64,000 nt of DNA from NCBI GenBank assembly GCA_025200525.1, contig CM045768.1:50414925-50478924 (forward strand). The letters are read 5' to 3'. The stretch is from Camellia lanceoleosa (Eukaryota > Streptophyta > Magnoliopsida > Ericales > Theaceae). Positions within the stretch are counted from its first letter, which is position 1. The number at the start of each line of letters is the position of its first letter. Of the stretch, positions 1 to 12,410 are shown one piece after another. The position numbers and the translations under genes were made by a program. The notes under the pieces were generated by a model. The model saw nothing but the letters and a program-made list of their open reading frames with translations. It had not been told where the DNA came from and did no database searches.

Positions 1-2509
1 GGAACCCGATTCGAGCCCCGTCTTCTCCCACAAGTCTCTCGTGCTTAGGAGGTCGTGTGTACCAAGTTTTGTGCTCAACCGACGCGGTTTGATAATTTTG
101 GGGCCTTAACTCCCCGAATTCAAGTTTCTTAAGGAACTAGTTTGCCTAAAGTGAAATCCGACTCTAACTCCCAAACCGGGAACCCGATTCGAGCCCCGTC
201 TTCTCCCACAAGTCTCGCGTGCCTAGGAGGTCGTATGTGCCAAGTTTTGTGCTCAACCGACGTCGTTTGGGGATTTTGGGGCATTAACTCCTCGAATTCA
301 AGTTCCTTAAGGAACTAGTTTGCCTAAAGTGAAATCCGGCTCTAACTCTCAAACCGGGAACCCGATTCGAGCCCCGTCTTCTCTCACAAGTCTATCGTGC
401 CTAGGAGGTCGTGTGTGCCAAATTTCGTGCTCAACCGACGTCATTTGGTGATTTTGGGGCCTTAACTCCTCGAATTCAAGTTCCTTAAGGAACTAGTTTG
501 CCTAAAATGAAATCCGGCTCTAACTCCCAAACCAGGAACCCGATTCGAGCCCCGTCTTCTCCCACAAGTCTCTTGTGCCTAGGAGGTCGTGTGTGCCAAG
601 TTTCATGCTCAACCGACGCGGTTTGGTAATTTTGGGGCCTTAACTCTCCGAATTCAAGTTTCTTAAGGAACTAGTTTGCCTAAAGTGAAATCCGGCTCTA
701 ACTCCCAAACCGGGAACCCGATTCGAGCCCCGTCTTCTCCCACAAGTCTCTCGTGCCTGGGAGGTCATGTGTGCCAAGTTCGTGCTCAACCGACGTCGTT
801 TGGTGATTTTGGGGCATTAACTCCTCGAATTCAAGTTCCTTAAGGAACTAGTTTGCCTAAAGTGAAATCCGGCTCTAACTCCCAAACCGGGAACCCGATT
901 CGAGTCCCGTCTTCTCCCACAAGTCTCTCGTGCCTAGGAGGTCGTGTGTGCCAAATTTCGTGCTCAACCGACGTCGTTTGGTGATTTTGGGGCATTAACT
1001 CCTTGAATTCAAGTTCCTTAAGGAACTAGTTTGCCTAAAGTGAAATCCGGCTCTAACTCTCAAACCGGGAACCCGATTCGAGCCCTGTCTTCTCTCATAA
1101 GTCTATCGTGCCTAGGAGGTCGTGTGTGCCAAATTTTGTGCTCAACCGACGTGATTTGATGATTTTGGGGCCTTAACTCCTCGAATTCAAGTTCCTTAAG
1201 GAACTAGTTTGCCTAAAGTAAAATCCGGCTCTAACTCCCAAACTGAGAACCCGATTCGAGCCCCGTCTTCTCCCACAAGTCTCTCGTGCCTAGGAGGTCG
1301 TGTGTGCCAAGTTTCGTGCTCAACCGACGTGGTTTGGTAATTTTGGGGCCTTAACTCTCCGAATTCAAGTTTCTTAATGAACTAGTTTGCCTAAAGTGAA
1401 ATCGGCTCTAACTCCCAAACCGAACCCGTTTCGAGCCCCCTCTTCTCCCACAAGTCTCTCGTGCCTAGGAGGTCGTGTGTGCCAAGTTTCGTGCTCAACC
1501 GACGTGGTTTGGTAATTTTGGGGCCTTAACTCTCCGAATTCAAGTTTCTTAATGAACTAGTTTGCCTAAAGTGAAATCCGGCTCTAACTCCCAAACCGGG
1601 AACCCGATTTGAGCCCCGTCTTCTCTAACAAGTCTCTCATGCCTAGGAGGTCGTGTGTGCCAAGTTTCGTGCTCAACCGACGCGGTTTGGTAATTTTGGG
1701 GCGTAAACCCCTGGAATACAAGTTACTAAAGGAACTAGTTTGCCTAAAGTGAAATCCGCTCTAACTCCCAAACCGAACCCGATTCGAGCCCCGTCTTTCT
1801 CCCACAAGTCTCTCGTGCCTAGGAGGTCGTGTGCCAAGTTTGTGCTCAACCGACGCGTTTGGTAATTTTGGGGCATTAACTCTCGAATTCAAGTTTCTTA
1901 AGGAACTAGTTTGCCTAAAGTGAAATCCGCTCTAACTCCCAAACCGAGAACCCGATTCGAGCCCCGCCTTTCTCCCACAAGTCTCTCGTGCCTAGGAGGT
2001 CGTGTGCTAAGTTTCGTGCTCAACCGACGCGGTTTGGTGATTTTGGGGCCTTAACTCTCGAATTCAAGTTTCTAAGGAACTAGTTTGCCTAAAGTGAAAT
2101 CGGCTCTAACTCCCAAACCGAACCCGATTCGAGCCCCATCTTCTCCCACAAGTCTCTCGTGCCTAGGAGGTCGTGGTGTGCCAAGTTTCGGCTCAACCGA
2201 CGCGGTTTGGTAATTTTGGGGCCTTAACTCCGAATTCAAGTTTCTGAAGGAACTAGTTTGCCTAGACTGAAATCTGGCTCTAACTCCCAAACCGAGAACC
2301 CGATTCGAGCCCCGCTTTCTCCCACAAGTCTCTCGTGTCTAGACGGTCACGTGTACCACGTTTTGTGCTAAACCGACGTCGTTTGGTGATTTTGGGGCGT
2401 CAACACCTTGAATTCAAGTTTCTTAAGGAACTAGTTTGCCTAAAGTGAAATTACTCTAACTCCCAAACCGAACCCGATTCGAGCCCCGCCTTTCTCCCAC
2501 AAGTCTCTT
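1..2509. repeat. Satellite array, about 178-bp unit, 14 full copies plus a partial
   Basis: The anchor CCCGATTCGAG (or a one-base variant) recurs at 5, 183, 361, 539, 717, 894, 1072, 1250, 1425, 1603, 1778, 1951, 2123, 2299 and 2473. Spacing is 177-178 bp for the first seven units and mostly 172-176 bp later, because of small deletions. The array runs off the left edge and stops mid-unit at about 2509. Most units have an EcoRI site (GAATTC) and a short palindrome around CTTAAG: perfect GTTCCTTAAGGAAC in units 2, 3, 5, 6 and 7, and GTTTCTTAAGGAAC in several others. No coding function is supported; open frames on the minus strand are repeat artefacts. The unit length is typical of plant centromeric or subtelomeric satellites, but position on the chromosome cannot be told from this window. 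Confidence 0.97.
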
Positions 2510-2814
2510 AACTTAGAATGTAAAGAATGCAAAGATACATTTTAGCTTAGAATACAAAGATACATTTTATACCGATCTTCGTGGTGGTGTATATGGATTC
2601 TCATCTTCGCAGATTCCCTAAATGCCCGTGGCCACTCGATGCATCAGAACCTATGTTAGTCAATGCATAATGTGTTAATCATATTTGAATTTTATACATA
2701 ATCTTGAGTGAAAATTGAACTATCAAACGATTTAATTTATATGGAACCCGTCTGGGAGATCCACACTGCCTCGTGACACAAGGGCCATCATCTCACTCTC
2801 ATCTCGCTCTAAAT
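2510..2814. other. Non-coding junction between satellite and CACTA second gene
   Basis: AT-rich sequence with a short direct repeat (TTAGAATGTAAAG / TTAGAATACAAAG around 2513-2560). It contains no CACTA terminus, no subterminal GCGACGG motif and no recognisable reading frame. It is probably the 3' untranslated part of the CACTA second gene. Confidence 0.5.
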
Positions 2815-4559
2815 GTGTAGAGAACTCGCCGCAGCCTCCCTCAACTCATCCCTTAGCTCGCATTTAACCTTCTACGTGATCTCGATCAATAGTCGATGGT
2901 CGGGTGTTGACTGTGATGGCCCAAAGACCATCTTTATACACCGCTCTCCGAGGCACAATTCTCCTGTATGTCCGACAATATCCATGTCCGCTATGACCTA
3001 TCAACTCATGGAAAATGGCATTCCTAGCCTCCAAAGTCCGACCATCCTCGTAGCATAGAGAGTTGACGATTAAACTCATCCTGTATTGAATAAGACAGAC
3101 AAGTATATGCCAAATTAAGATGGTTGACACAAAAAAATAAACTTTAAATACAATCAAAGGTGTTTGAAACTACCAAGGTCCGGATAACCTCCGGGTCATC
3201 TACTCTACGTGTCATAAGCCAAACATTCATCTTATCAAGAGACTCCTCATCGGTCATCTACATTTTTTTAGAAATATGAAAATTAGAATCCAAATAATTT
3301 GCAAATATACAATGTTTGTTTATATACAAAAATAAAACAATAAAATGTAAACCTCATGCCAGATCTCGAGAGAAAGTAGTACGTCCTGTGGTATGAGCTA
3401 TGCCGTGAGCTCGCCGATTTTTAGCGTTCCTACTTGCAATTTTCTATAACAGGTTCAACAAATGTAAGTATGTAAATATGATTTGTATGTTTAAATATCA
3501 TAAATATAACGTAATTGTATACCTCAGCATCGGAAGTACGCCAATACTCCACAAGTTGTTCCCACTAGCTTGGCACAACGTTCATAGGAACATCATCCTT
3601 CAGATTAGGATCAGAACTTCTAGGCTTGAAATACTTAGCCTTAAGCTTGTTCTTGTGATCCTTCCATATGCTGTTGCAATTTTTCATGCAGATTGGCTTG
3701 TACTCCTCTGGACATATATTCAAATTGTCCTATAAAACACAATTTCAAAGTTTAAGGCTAAGTATAACACAAATTTGGAATTCGAATTTGTGGACAAAAA
3801 TATACTTTTACCTTCACATCCTTCCAGATAGCATCAACAATATCATCGTGCACATTGTTCCACCAAGAAAAGTAAGAGGAACAATGTTACCATTCACATA
3901 ATAATGCCAAGTTGAGTAGTTAACTTGGCCACGTTATCCCCTATTGGGCAAGAATTTCCATCAAATTGTATGTCCAAATTTTTACCAAGACTCCCACTCT
4001 TAATGCCCTTGGCACATCCTCTACCACGCCTAGTCGAGGTTGATGAAGAACTAACATGACCTGCGATATACAATAATAATAAACAATATGCAATGGTAAT
4101 AAACAAATGCAAATTTAAATAATGTGAATACAAATCATATCAAATAAACCTGAGGTGGGCTGTGAAGAAGTCGAAGGGTCTGCAAAATACAATGAGAATA
4201 AACAAGTTATATATAATGAGCATAAATAAATGTATGTGTAAATAATTTTCATACAAATCAAAGCAAATTTATATACCTGTGGATGGCTCATAAGCTGATG
4301 ATGATAGCTGCAGTGGTGCCACTGATGGTGGACGCACCGATGGTAGGCGTGGAGGCTGAGTACATGGTAGCTGCTGTGGTGCCACTGATGGTGGTCGATA
4401 CGGTGGTACTAATGGCCCCTCAGATGGTGGTGGCACTAATGGCCCCTCCGATGCTGGCCGATGTGATGCCTCCTCTGATGGTGGTGCTACTGATGTCCTG
4501 TTATGTAGCACATCGGACATCATGCGCCGGGGATTATCAGGCTTCCTCTTCCTTCCCAT
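2815..4559 (-). pseudogene. CACTA second gene (TNPA-like / Ptta-En-Spm family), spliced and broken
   Basis: The reading starts at ATG 4559 (MGRKRKPDNPRR). It runs through a proline/serine-rich repeat region (repeats of SEGPLVPP and RPPSVAP) to a donor AG|GTATAT at 4277/4276. A 30-bp exon at 4179-4150 (DPSTSSQPTS) and an exon from about 4061 carrying RRGRGCAKG and CPIGDNVAKL follow, all with GT-AG borders. Further left are KNKLKAKYFKPR and WEQLVEYWRTSDAE (about 3730-3540), then RNAKNR and HTTGR (about 3440-3370), MTDEESLDKMNVWL (about 3255-3170) and a basic coiled-coil tail near 2860-2815. These motifs and their order match the plant transposase family PF03004, whose members bind element ends beside TNP2. 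An in-frame TAG lies just before WEQLVEYW and another near 3420, so this copy is non-functional. Exon limits after 3880 are approximate. Confidence 0.75.
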
Positions 4560-4749
4560 AATAATCTGCAAGCAATATAACATTAATTGACATTAGAAAC
4601 ATAGACAATGGTTTGTCATCAACTATAATATGACATTAATTGAACTAATACAATTACAAAGACAAAGTAACTTAAGAAATTGATGATTAACTACAACCTT
4701 GGCCTTAATTGAATTACTAATGTTGATTAAATATCAGCCTATTTGAACA

Positions 4750-7700
4750 TCATCTGCTTTCTTCGCGCTTCCTCACCCAACCAACTTCTTCATCACGAAG
4801 CATTATATTTTCTTCCAATTGTTGGCTCATGTATGGCTCGATTTGTGGATCAGTCGAACTCATATCAAATAAACCTCTTTGAGACATCTTCACCACGACT
4901 TGCCAGTCTGGTTGTAACGGGTCTGCAACATACCAAACTTGCTCTGCTTGGGACGCCAAGATGAAAGGTTCATTGGTAATTCGATCATCTCGGTACAACA
5001 AATGATTGAAGTTCACCAACGTGAAATTGAAGACATCTTCTTTCTTTCCGTGAATGTTGTCAATCCAATCACACTTAAACAACACATGTTTCTTCTCATT
5101 GGAATATCGAATCTCAACAATATCTGTCAATTGTCCATAATAGTACACAGACCCCAGACGAGGATTCTTGTCTTTTCGACTAGCATAACTTATGGTATCT
5201 GCCTTCAAAGCTACACCACAATTTTGTGTGGCTCGACGATCATCCATGGCCTTTACTCGATACCGAAACCCATTCACTATCTACCAGTTGAACCCCCTTG
5301 CCAGGTTATGAGGACCATTTGCCAATAGAATAATCTCTTCAAAAAATATGACATCAGTAGTCCTTCGCAAAGTTTGGACCTATTTAACACGAAAATGTAA
5401 AATTTAAAATGTAGATCGACTTAAGTAACTAGAATCTATAGAGTTAAATACATACATGTTCCTTGAACCAAATGTGAAAAGTTTCAAAATGTTCACGCCG
5501 AAGTTGATGATCGCTTACACGAGGCATTTTGAGCTTAAGTTCTTCAAGGTGTTTGCTGTGTAGATTGAAATTTTAGCAATACAAAAAATTTAGTTGAAAA
5601 TTCAAGAAAACATAATAAAATATTGAGTGAGTGACTTAACCTACTTTATGAATGGTTGAACCGCTTGTATTGATTGAATAAGATGTACCGATGAGCTTGT
5701 ACCCAAGAAGTATTATCAAGATAAAAGCTTGTGTTTTCACCAATAGCATGACCCAAATTATCATCACCACTGTAGTTCCTCACGGGTCGACTAGATTTGG
5801 TTTCCACATCATTGAGATATTGTGCACAAAAATTCATGCATTCTTCCATAAGATATCCTTTAGCAATTGATCCTTCAGGATGAGCTCTATTACGCACGTA
5901 TTGCTTCAAAGTAAGAAGATACCTCTCAATTGGATACATCCATCGAAACTGAATCGCTCCACCCAATAAGGCTTCATCAGCTAGATGTATAGGCAAGTGC
6001 TCCATTATATCAAAAAAACTCGGAGGAAATATTTTCTCTAGATGACAAAGTGTTACAGCGATACGATCTTTAATATATTGCAAATCCGTCGCACGATTCA
6101 CTTTCGAACACAATTGTCTAAAGAAATTGCTCAATTCAATCAAGGGTTCAATTACATTCTTCGGTAACGATCTGCGAATAGCCAATGGAATAAGTTGTTG
6201 CATCAGAATATGACTATCGTGGCTCTTAAGACCCCCAATGCTTCTATCATGTAAGCGCACACGACGTGATATATTGGATGAATACCCGTCGGGAACTCTT
6301 ACTTCCTTCAACACTTTCAAGAACAAATCTTTCTCATCCTTGGTCATCGTGAATTGTGCTGGTGGTAAATAGGCTTTATTCGACCCTCTTAACTGCAAAT
6401 GTAAGGGTTTTCTAATATTCATATCTTCTAAATCACGCCGAGCATTGACACCAACCTTCGATTTTCCTGCAACCCCTAATATTGTCCACAACACATTGTC
6501 ACAAACATTCTTCTCTATATGCATCACATCGAGGTTGTGTCTTATTAGATTGTGCTCCCAATATGGCAATTCATAAAAGATACTTTTTTTCTTCCAACTA
6601 TGGGTGCGATGTCCAGCTTTCTCCTTTTCTACTTGTCTCCTATGCCTTTCCTTAAGGTCATCCCTCTTGTATTGGGTTAAAATACCTCAGATTCTAATTG
6701 TAGCAACATCTCAATTCCTGCATAACAATTTTGGTTTGAGTCGACTTCCGACTACCATCAAATGATACTTTATCCTTCCGAAATTTATGGCGAGGGTAAA
6801 AATCTGATGACCCAAGTATGATTGTTTCCTACTATGCTTCAACCAACACGATGTAGTTTCCTTATTGCAACAAGGACATGCATATTCGCCTTTAGTGCTC
6901 CATCGACAAGTTTGCGTATGCAGAAAATCACTAATTGTCCACAAGAAAGTCGCATGCATTTGAAACATTTGATTTGTTGATGCATCAAATGTTGACACAC
7001 CCTCATTCCATAGTTCTTTCAACTCCTCAATCAACGGTTGCATATACACATCAATCTTGTCACCAGTCCTTTCGCCCGTCAATAAGCACGGATAAAATTA
7101 GAAATGGTTGCTTCATGCACATCCATGGCGGCAAGTTGTATGGAATGAGCACAACAGCCAAGTGCTATGAACTATGTTCATCGTCTGAATGGGTTAAAAC
7201 CATCGATGCTAAGCCTTACACTTCGCAATCATTACTAAAGTCAATATTCCGGGTCAAAATCTTTCCATGCAAGGGAGTCGAGGATGCTGAAGACACCATC
7301 ATCAGTTCGTTCATCTGCATGCCATCTCATGAACTTGGCCGTCTTTGATGACATAAACAACCTCTGCAACCTTGGCTTTAAAGGAAAATACCTCATCTGT
7401 TTTGCAGCTATTTGTTTGCCACCTTTGTTAGGACCATTTGAACCACCATCACCATTTGATTTCCATCTAGAACTGTTGCATATGACACATTTATCAAGAT
7501 TGGCATCCTCGTTTCGAAACAATATGCAACTGTTGGGACATGCATCCCACGTGTCATACGTGAAGCCCAAATCTGTTGTGACCTTTTGAGCTTTATAATA
7601 TGAGTCCGGGAGTTTCACACCCAATGGAAACGCCTCATTCAATAACTCAAGCAACATGTCAACAGATTTATCTGTCCACTGATTAAGCACCTTCAAATGT

Positions 7701-8209
7701 AGAAGTCGAACAATGAATGACAAAAATGTGAACTTCTGACAACCTGGATACAATTCACTTTGTGCATCTTGAAGCAGTTTGAAATACTTTGCAGTCTTTG
7801 CATTTGGATCGAGCTGGGGTTCAGATGTATGGGGATCAGGCCCCTGTGGTTCATCACCCTCAACACTTGTACCGGCATGTGGATTTCCCATAGCCCCTTG
7901 AATCATTCCAATCATATCATCCCCAATGTCTAAATTAGCTAATGTTTCATTCTCTCGATTACTATGCAGAGATACGTAAGATTCCCCATGATTAATCCAG
8001 TGTTTGTATTTTTTTAAAAAACCATTCAAAATCAGATGCTCCCGTACACCCTCTCGTACAAAATAGTATCGATTCTCACACTTCTTACACGGACAACTGA
8101 TCATCTCACCTTCAACCCTATTGGTGTAGGCAAACACAAGGAATTCATCAATCCCATTAATGTATTCGCTGGACATCCTATTTGGCAAATCAATCCAACT
8201 CTTATCCAT
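4750..8209 (-). pseudogene. TNP2-type CACTA transposase, frameshifted
   Basis: This is the catalytic transposase gene of the CACTA element. The start at 8209 is chosen because MDKSWIDLPNR is the usual N-terminus of the transposase-associated domain (PF13963), with zinc-type residues in SCPCKKCENR. The TNP2 domain (PF02992) follows in pieces: LLHLKVLNQWTDKSVDMLL to CVICNSSRWK and AWKDFDPEY (to 7241), then a stretch with several stops, VRLSIDGFNPF, and in another frame IPYNLPPWMCMKQPF (about 7150). The next pieces are IDVYMQPLIEELKELW (7082-6711) and ELPYWEHNLIRHNLDVMHIE (from about 6575). Residues encoded by 6569-5646 correspond to DUF4218 (PF13960), and 5277-4750 to DUF4216 (PF13952). At least three frame changes and several stops break it. 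The order of domains is complete, so this was once an autonomous copy. Confidence 0.92.
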
Positions 8210-9453
8210 CATCTGTACACATCCACAAAAATATCTCATCAAAGTAACTCTAAATATAATACCTTTAACTCAAACCTATTCAAAAAAATACTCAAAACTC
8301 ATCTATTTAAGTTTGTCTAAAAAATACTCAAAACTCATCTATGCTCTTTAACTCAAACTCATCTATGTCCCCGAGACACATGTTTGCCAGGATATGTATG
8401 CAAATATATTTGTAATAAGGAAGATTAAACAAAGTTAGTTTGAAAAACAAAGTTAATGAATTTTCAAATTTTTTAGAAGAAAAACAAAAATGAAAACCAA
8501 AATACAATCTTTTTTTTTTTTAAGTCCTTAAAACGATCCACTTTATTGCATCAGGTTTGATATCCAACAGATTAAAAACACTCAAACTAGTCCAGATTTT
8601 GGAGGGATTTGGGGGGCTTCCAATTGCAAATAAGAAAAGGTAAAACAAATCTTTAGATTTTACATATTTAAAATGAACAATTTGCCATTCCAAATTAAGA
8701 GTCTCTAAAAGTCATGTACCTTCAATCTAGATCAACATTTTGAACCAACACTACTAGAATTATACCACCACTTCCTATAAACAAACTCAAAATCAGTTTT
8801 GTTCTCTTTATATCAGTAATTTTGATCTTTGTAAACATTTTATCGTTATCTTTCCTATTTATATTATTGATCCTTACCTCAATGTGCCCCTCTTTAATGG
8901 TGACTAGTTGTTCATTTGTTTGTCAATTGTTTTTCCATTTTTTCAAGCATAAGACGTCCTACTTCTCTAACATTCACTGCATTTTTTAAATTTTTTTTTT
9001 TTTTGGCAATCGGTAATAGAAGAAGGAAATGTTAGCAAGAGAAGTTAGTTTAGTAGTTAGGTTGAGCTTTATATTGGTGAGTGAGAGTCCTTCAACCTCC
9101 TTTGATTGTCTTTTTTACACTTCCTGGTCCTTATGTCATTGATTAAGCTAGGATGAAAATGAGAAAAAAAAAAAAAAGTACTCGCATATTGAATCTGTTT
9201 TTGTTTAGTGGGTCATTTGATTGAATATTAACATGGGTGAAGAATGCTAATTTCATCTCACCTAGGATACATACAGGCAATCTAAAGATTTTACATTTAT
9301 GTCTAAACATTGTTCATTCTGTTAAAGTTTTTCTCTGTTTGGAAGAAAAAAAATAATTACATTTTACATATTTTTCATATATTTTTTTTTTGGACAGCAT
9401 ATTTTTCATACATAATGAAACTTTTCATACATATTTTTTTCATACATATATAT
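8210..9453. other. CACTA leader, right of the transposase start
   Basis: AT-rich DNA without a supported gene. By position it is the 5' untranslated leader of the minus-strand CACTA element; the same leader resumes at 20434 on the other side of gypsy element A. Poly-T/poly-A tracts lie near 8510-8522, 8988-9005 and 9164-9177. Confidence 0.55.
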
Positions 9454-9991
9454 TGACAGGGATAGGCCCATAGAACCCACAGCCCACCATTCAAACCCCA
9501 TTATACAACCCGGTTAACCAAACCCAACACAGCTGGAGTCCAACTGGACAGGAAAGGCCAATGATGCTCGGACAAGTGGCAGGCGCAGAGCAGACCACGT
9601 CAGCAGACAAAGATCTGCAAAGTTATTGCCACAGCACATCACCATTAATGCAACCCATCACCGCATTTATTGCGACAACACCTCTCACCGAATGACACCC
9701 CTTGCCTGAACAAGGCCAACCACGCCTCGAAGCTTTCTGAGAACGACAGAGACAAATGAAATGATTACGGTTGGATATAAGCCAAACTCAAGAGAGGAGG
9801 AAAGTTAAGTTTTTCTATCTCCTATCTTTCTCTCTACATTTCTTCCAGATATCACCTTCTCTAATCCCTACACCGGAGGGTTCACGGGGACTACCCTGCT
9901 CCCGATTGAACTTGTTTGCGTGTTATCCAAAGGATCTCATTGAGGAGCTTGGATCGGTCCAACCCATCCACGAGGACTCATCGAATTATCG
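9454..9991 (+). repeat. Gypsy A left LTR
   Basis: Begins TGACAGGGATAGG and ends GAATTATCG, where the right LTR ends GAATTATCA, so the terminal CA has become CG. A TATA box (TATAA at 9776-9780) precedes a CT-rich stretch, consistent with U3-R promoter layout. Identical to the right LTR over 9454-9687. Then about 75 bp (9688-9760) carries a dense cluster of short indels, making this copy 16 bp shorter. Confidence 0.95.
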
Positions 9992-10011
9992 ATTGGCGCT
10001 GTGGAAAGCGG
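9992..10011 (+). promoter_or_regulatory. Gypsy A primer-binding site region
   Basis: ATTGGCGCTGTGGAAAGCGG follows the left LTR directly. Gypsy element B has ATTGGCGCCGTCTGTGGGAA at the same place, so this is a slightly deleted version of the same minus-strand primer site. The priming tRNA was not assigned. Confidence 0.7.
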
Positions 10012-10087
10012 TTTTATCCGCGCGCCGATTGTGTTCATTGTCACGGAGACCCTTTTCCACCAACCTTCTTCATCTCATCCGTCACGC

Positions 10088-11739
10088 ATGGTAACGACCA
10101 GATCCATGGCTTCCCACCACAATGTCGCCGATCACCGACCGACCTCCCAATCCGAACAACCCACCTCAAGATTGCCGAGCTCACCAACAAAGATCAACCG
10201 TATGGCGAACAAAACCAGTTTTTAATCAACGCCTGCTTCCAACGGAACCTCCCTATTCCTCCACCACCCTCAGATATCCCATCCCATCCAGAGCAAGTCC
10301 CAGGCCATACGATCCCACCACCCAATCCTCCCATCTCGGGGGGCTTGCAACCCCCTCACCCCCATATGCACCCTCCTCCTCCTCCACCACGGCCACCAGT
10401 CGTATCCCCGGCCCACGAGGGCGAAGCTAGCAGCGTCCAACATCTATCCCACTCTGGAGCCGACAACATCCCTCATTGGGACGCAGAACTCCGAGCCATG
10501 AAACTCCAGCTCCAAGGGGTTATGCAAAACATCCAACACAAGCCCTCCACCACAAAGAACTCCCCTTCGCCTCCATCCGAGACAAACCCCACCCCCAAGT
10601 TCAAAATGCCTACCATCGACCCTTCGACGGAACAACCGACCCGTCGACCACACGAAACCTATCAGACACTCATGATCCTCCATGCTTTCCGACGAAATCA
10701 TGTGCCGAGCTTTCCCGTGACCCTAAAGGGATCGGCTCGGCTATGGTTCACCAATTGCCACCAGATTCGGTCTCTACATTTCAACACCTCGGTGACTCTT
10801 TCTGACCCACTTCATTGGAGCCCAACGCCGACGTCCGTGACCCAACTCCTCAACATCCGTCAGACCGAGGGGGAGTCACTACGCAGCTTTGTCACCCGCT
10901 TCAACACCGAAGCCTTACAAGTTGCTGGAAATGACGATAAGGTCATCCTCACGGCCTTTATGGCCGGTCTCATGTCATCCGATTTCTCTCTCTCCAAGAA
11001 CCCCCCGACATCCATGGCAGCCTTGCTCTCCAAAGCCCAGAAGTATATGAACGCCGAGGACTCTCTAGCCGCTCGACAGGACTCCACAACTAAGTATCTG
11101 ACCCCCAGAGAAAAAAGAAAAGACCAAGGACCCAGCAACACCCGGTCTCATAACCAAACAACCCGCTATGCTGACCCACCACCTCGAGCCGACCGGCCCC
11201 GACTGAACCCCGGTCGGTTCGAGCAATATACCCCTCTCAATACACCCATGGAACAAGTTCTTCACCAAATCCAACGGGATTACCCACTCAAGTGGCCTCC
11301 CCCTCCACGGAACCCTTCCAACCGCAAAGACCAGTCCAAATATTGCCGCTTCCACCAGGATCATGGCCATAACACCGACGACTGCATCAGCCTCAAAGAT
11401 CAAGTCGAGACCCTTATTCGCCAGGGGCGCTTGAGCCGATTCACAGATACCCGCCCTCAGCAGAGACAAAGAGCCGAGCCCCACAGGGATAATCGCAGGC
11501 ATACCCCTCCACGGCGACCAGCTCAACCCGACCAAGGGAATGACCGACCCCACCAACAACCTCGGCCTCAAGGTAATCCGCCCCCACCCGTTGGTGAAAT
11601 CAGAGTTATCTCAGGTGGTCTTGCTTGTGGTGGACCATCACGCTCAGCTCAGAGGGCAGAGCTTAGAAAGATACGACAGGGCTCGGACAAGAGTCATGAC
11701 GGTCGCGACGACCCCCAAGCAACCCAAGCGATGGGATGA
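10088..11739 (+). pseudogene. Gypsy A gag
   Basis: Encodes the capsid/nucleocapsid polyprotein of the retroelement. The probable start is ATG 10088 (MVTTRSMASHHN), which runs into a stop at 10225; a frameshift near 10180 moves the reading into the long frame that ends at 11739. That frame carries a coiled N-terminal region (IAELTNKDQPYGEQNQFL), a proline-rich linker, a Retrotrans_gag-like region (PF03732) around LKGSARLWF (about 10720-10755) and RQTEGESLRSFVTRFNTEAL (about 10860-10920), and a zinc knuckle CRFHQDHGHNTDDC (about 11344-11385). The knuckle form CxxHxxxGHxxxxC is the one common in plant Tat elements. The segment before LKGSARLWF reads out of register with the family, so further small indels are likely. 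Confidence 0.85.
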
Positions 11740-11749
11740 ACCCATTACC

Positions 11750-12240
11750 TTCACTTCACGACAGCCGGCATCCGTTATCCTCACGATGACCCCCTTGTCA
11801 TCTCCACTGTCCTCTCCAATTATAAGGTCAGACGAGTCCTCATTGACAATGGCAGCTCATCCGACATCATTTTTCTCAACTGCTTCCGCCAACTGAAGAT
11901 CGGGGAAGAAAGCCTAGCCCCACTCCAAACTCCTCTGGTTGGATTCACCGGTGACCGGGTGACCTCTATTGGCTCCATTGATCTTCCCATCACCGTTGGA
12001 GAGTACCCACATGCACCACGAAGTTGCTTACTTTTCTTGTTGTCGATCGCCTCACCACAACATCATCCTCGGTCGACCGCCTCAATGCTTTCAAGCCATC
12101 ACGTCCACCTACCACCTTGCCCTCAAGTTCCCTCACGATTTTGGGGTCTGAATAAAGGAGAGGAGAACAGACCGTCGCCAGAGAATGTTATGTGGCCTCA
12201 CTTAAAGAGGTCAAAGCGAAGGAGGCAATGATCATTGAAG
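11750..12240 (+). pseudogene. Gypsy A aspartic protease region
   Basis: After a frame change near 11760 the sequence reads PHDDPLVISTVLSNYKVRR and then LIDNGSSSDIIFLN (about 11836-11877), followed by LVGFTGDRVTSIGSIDLPI. This is the retropepsin core, with D-N-G-S-S in place of the textbook D-T/S-G-A, a substitution often seen in plant Tat elements. Frameshifts beyond 12010 leave the C-terminal part and the linker to reverse transcriptase unreadable in one frame. Confidence 0.75.
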
Positions 12241-12410
12241 GACTCGGCCCGAGATGAGGACGAATCGATCGAGGCGAACTGTGGAGGAACTTCGTCGGTT
12301 AACATTGATCCCACCAACCCACTCAAAATCGCTAAAATCGGCAAATCGCTTCTGCCAAGGCCGACCTCACCGCTCTCACCGAACACAGAGCGTTACCGAC
12401 CCATGCAGAC

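Noticed and set aside
1673..2290. Minus-strand open frames of 67 and 72 codons
   Set aside because: They repeat the same peptide because they lie in satellite units; they appear only where small deletions removed stops.
5..2483. Box-B-like CTCGAATC in each satellite unit as a Pol III promoter
   Set aside because: Match is partial, no box A at the right distance and no terminator pattern; likely chance.
2813..3058. Plus-strand frame of 81 codons opposite the CACTA second gene
   Set aside because: Shadow of the minus-strand gene; no family resemblance.
8749..8760. CACTACTAGAAT as a CACTA terminus
   Set aside because: It faces the wrong way for the minus-strand transposase, has no subterminal repeats beside it, and a far better terminus exists at 21107.
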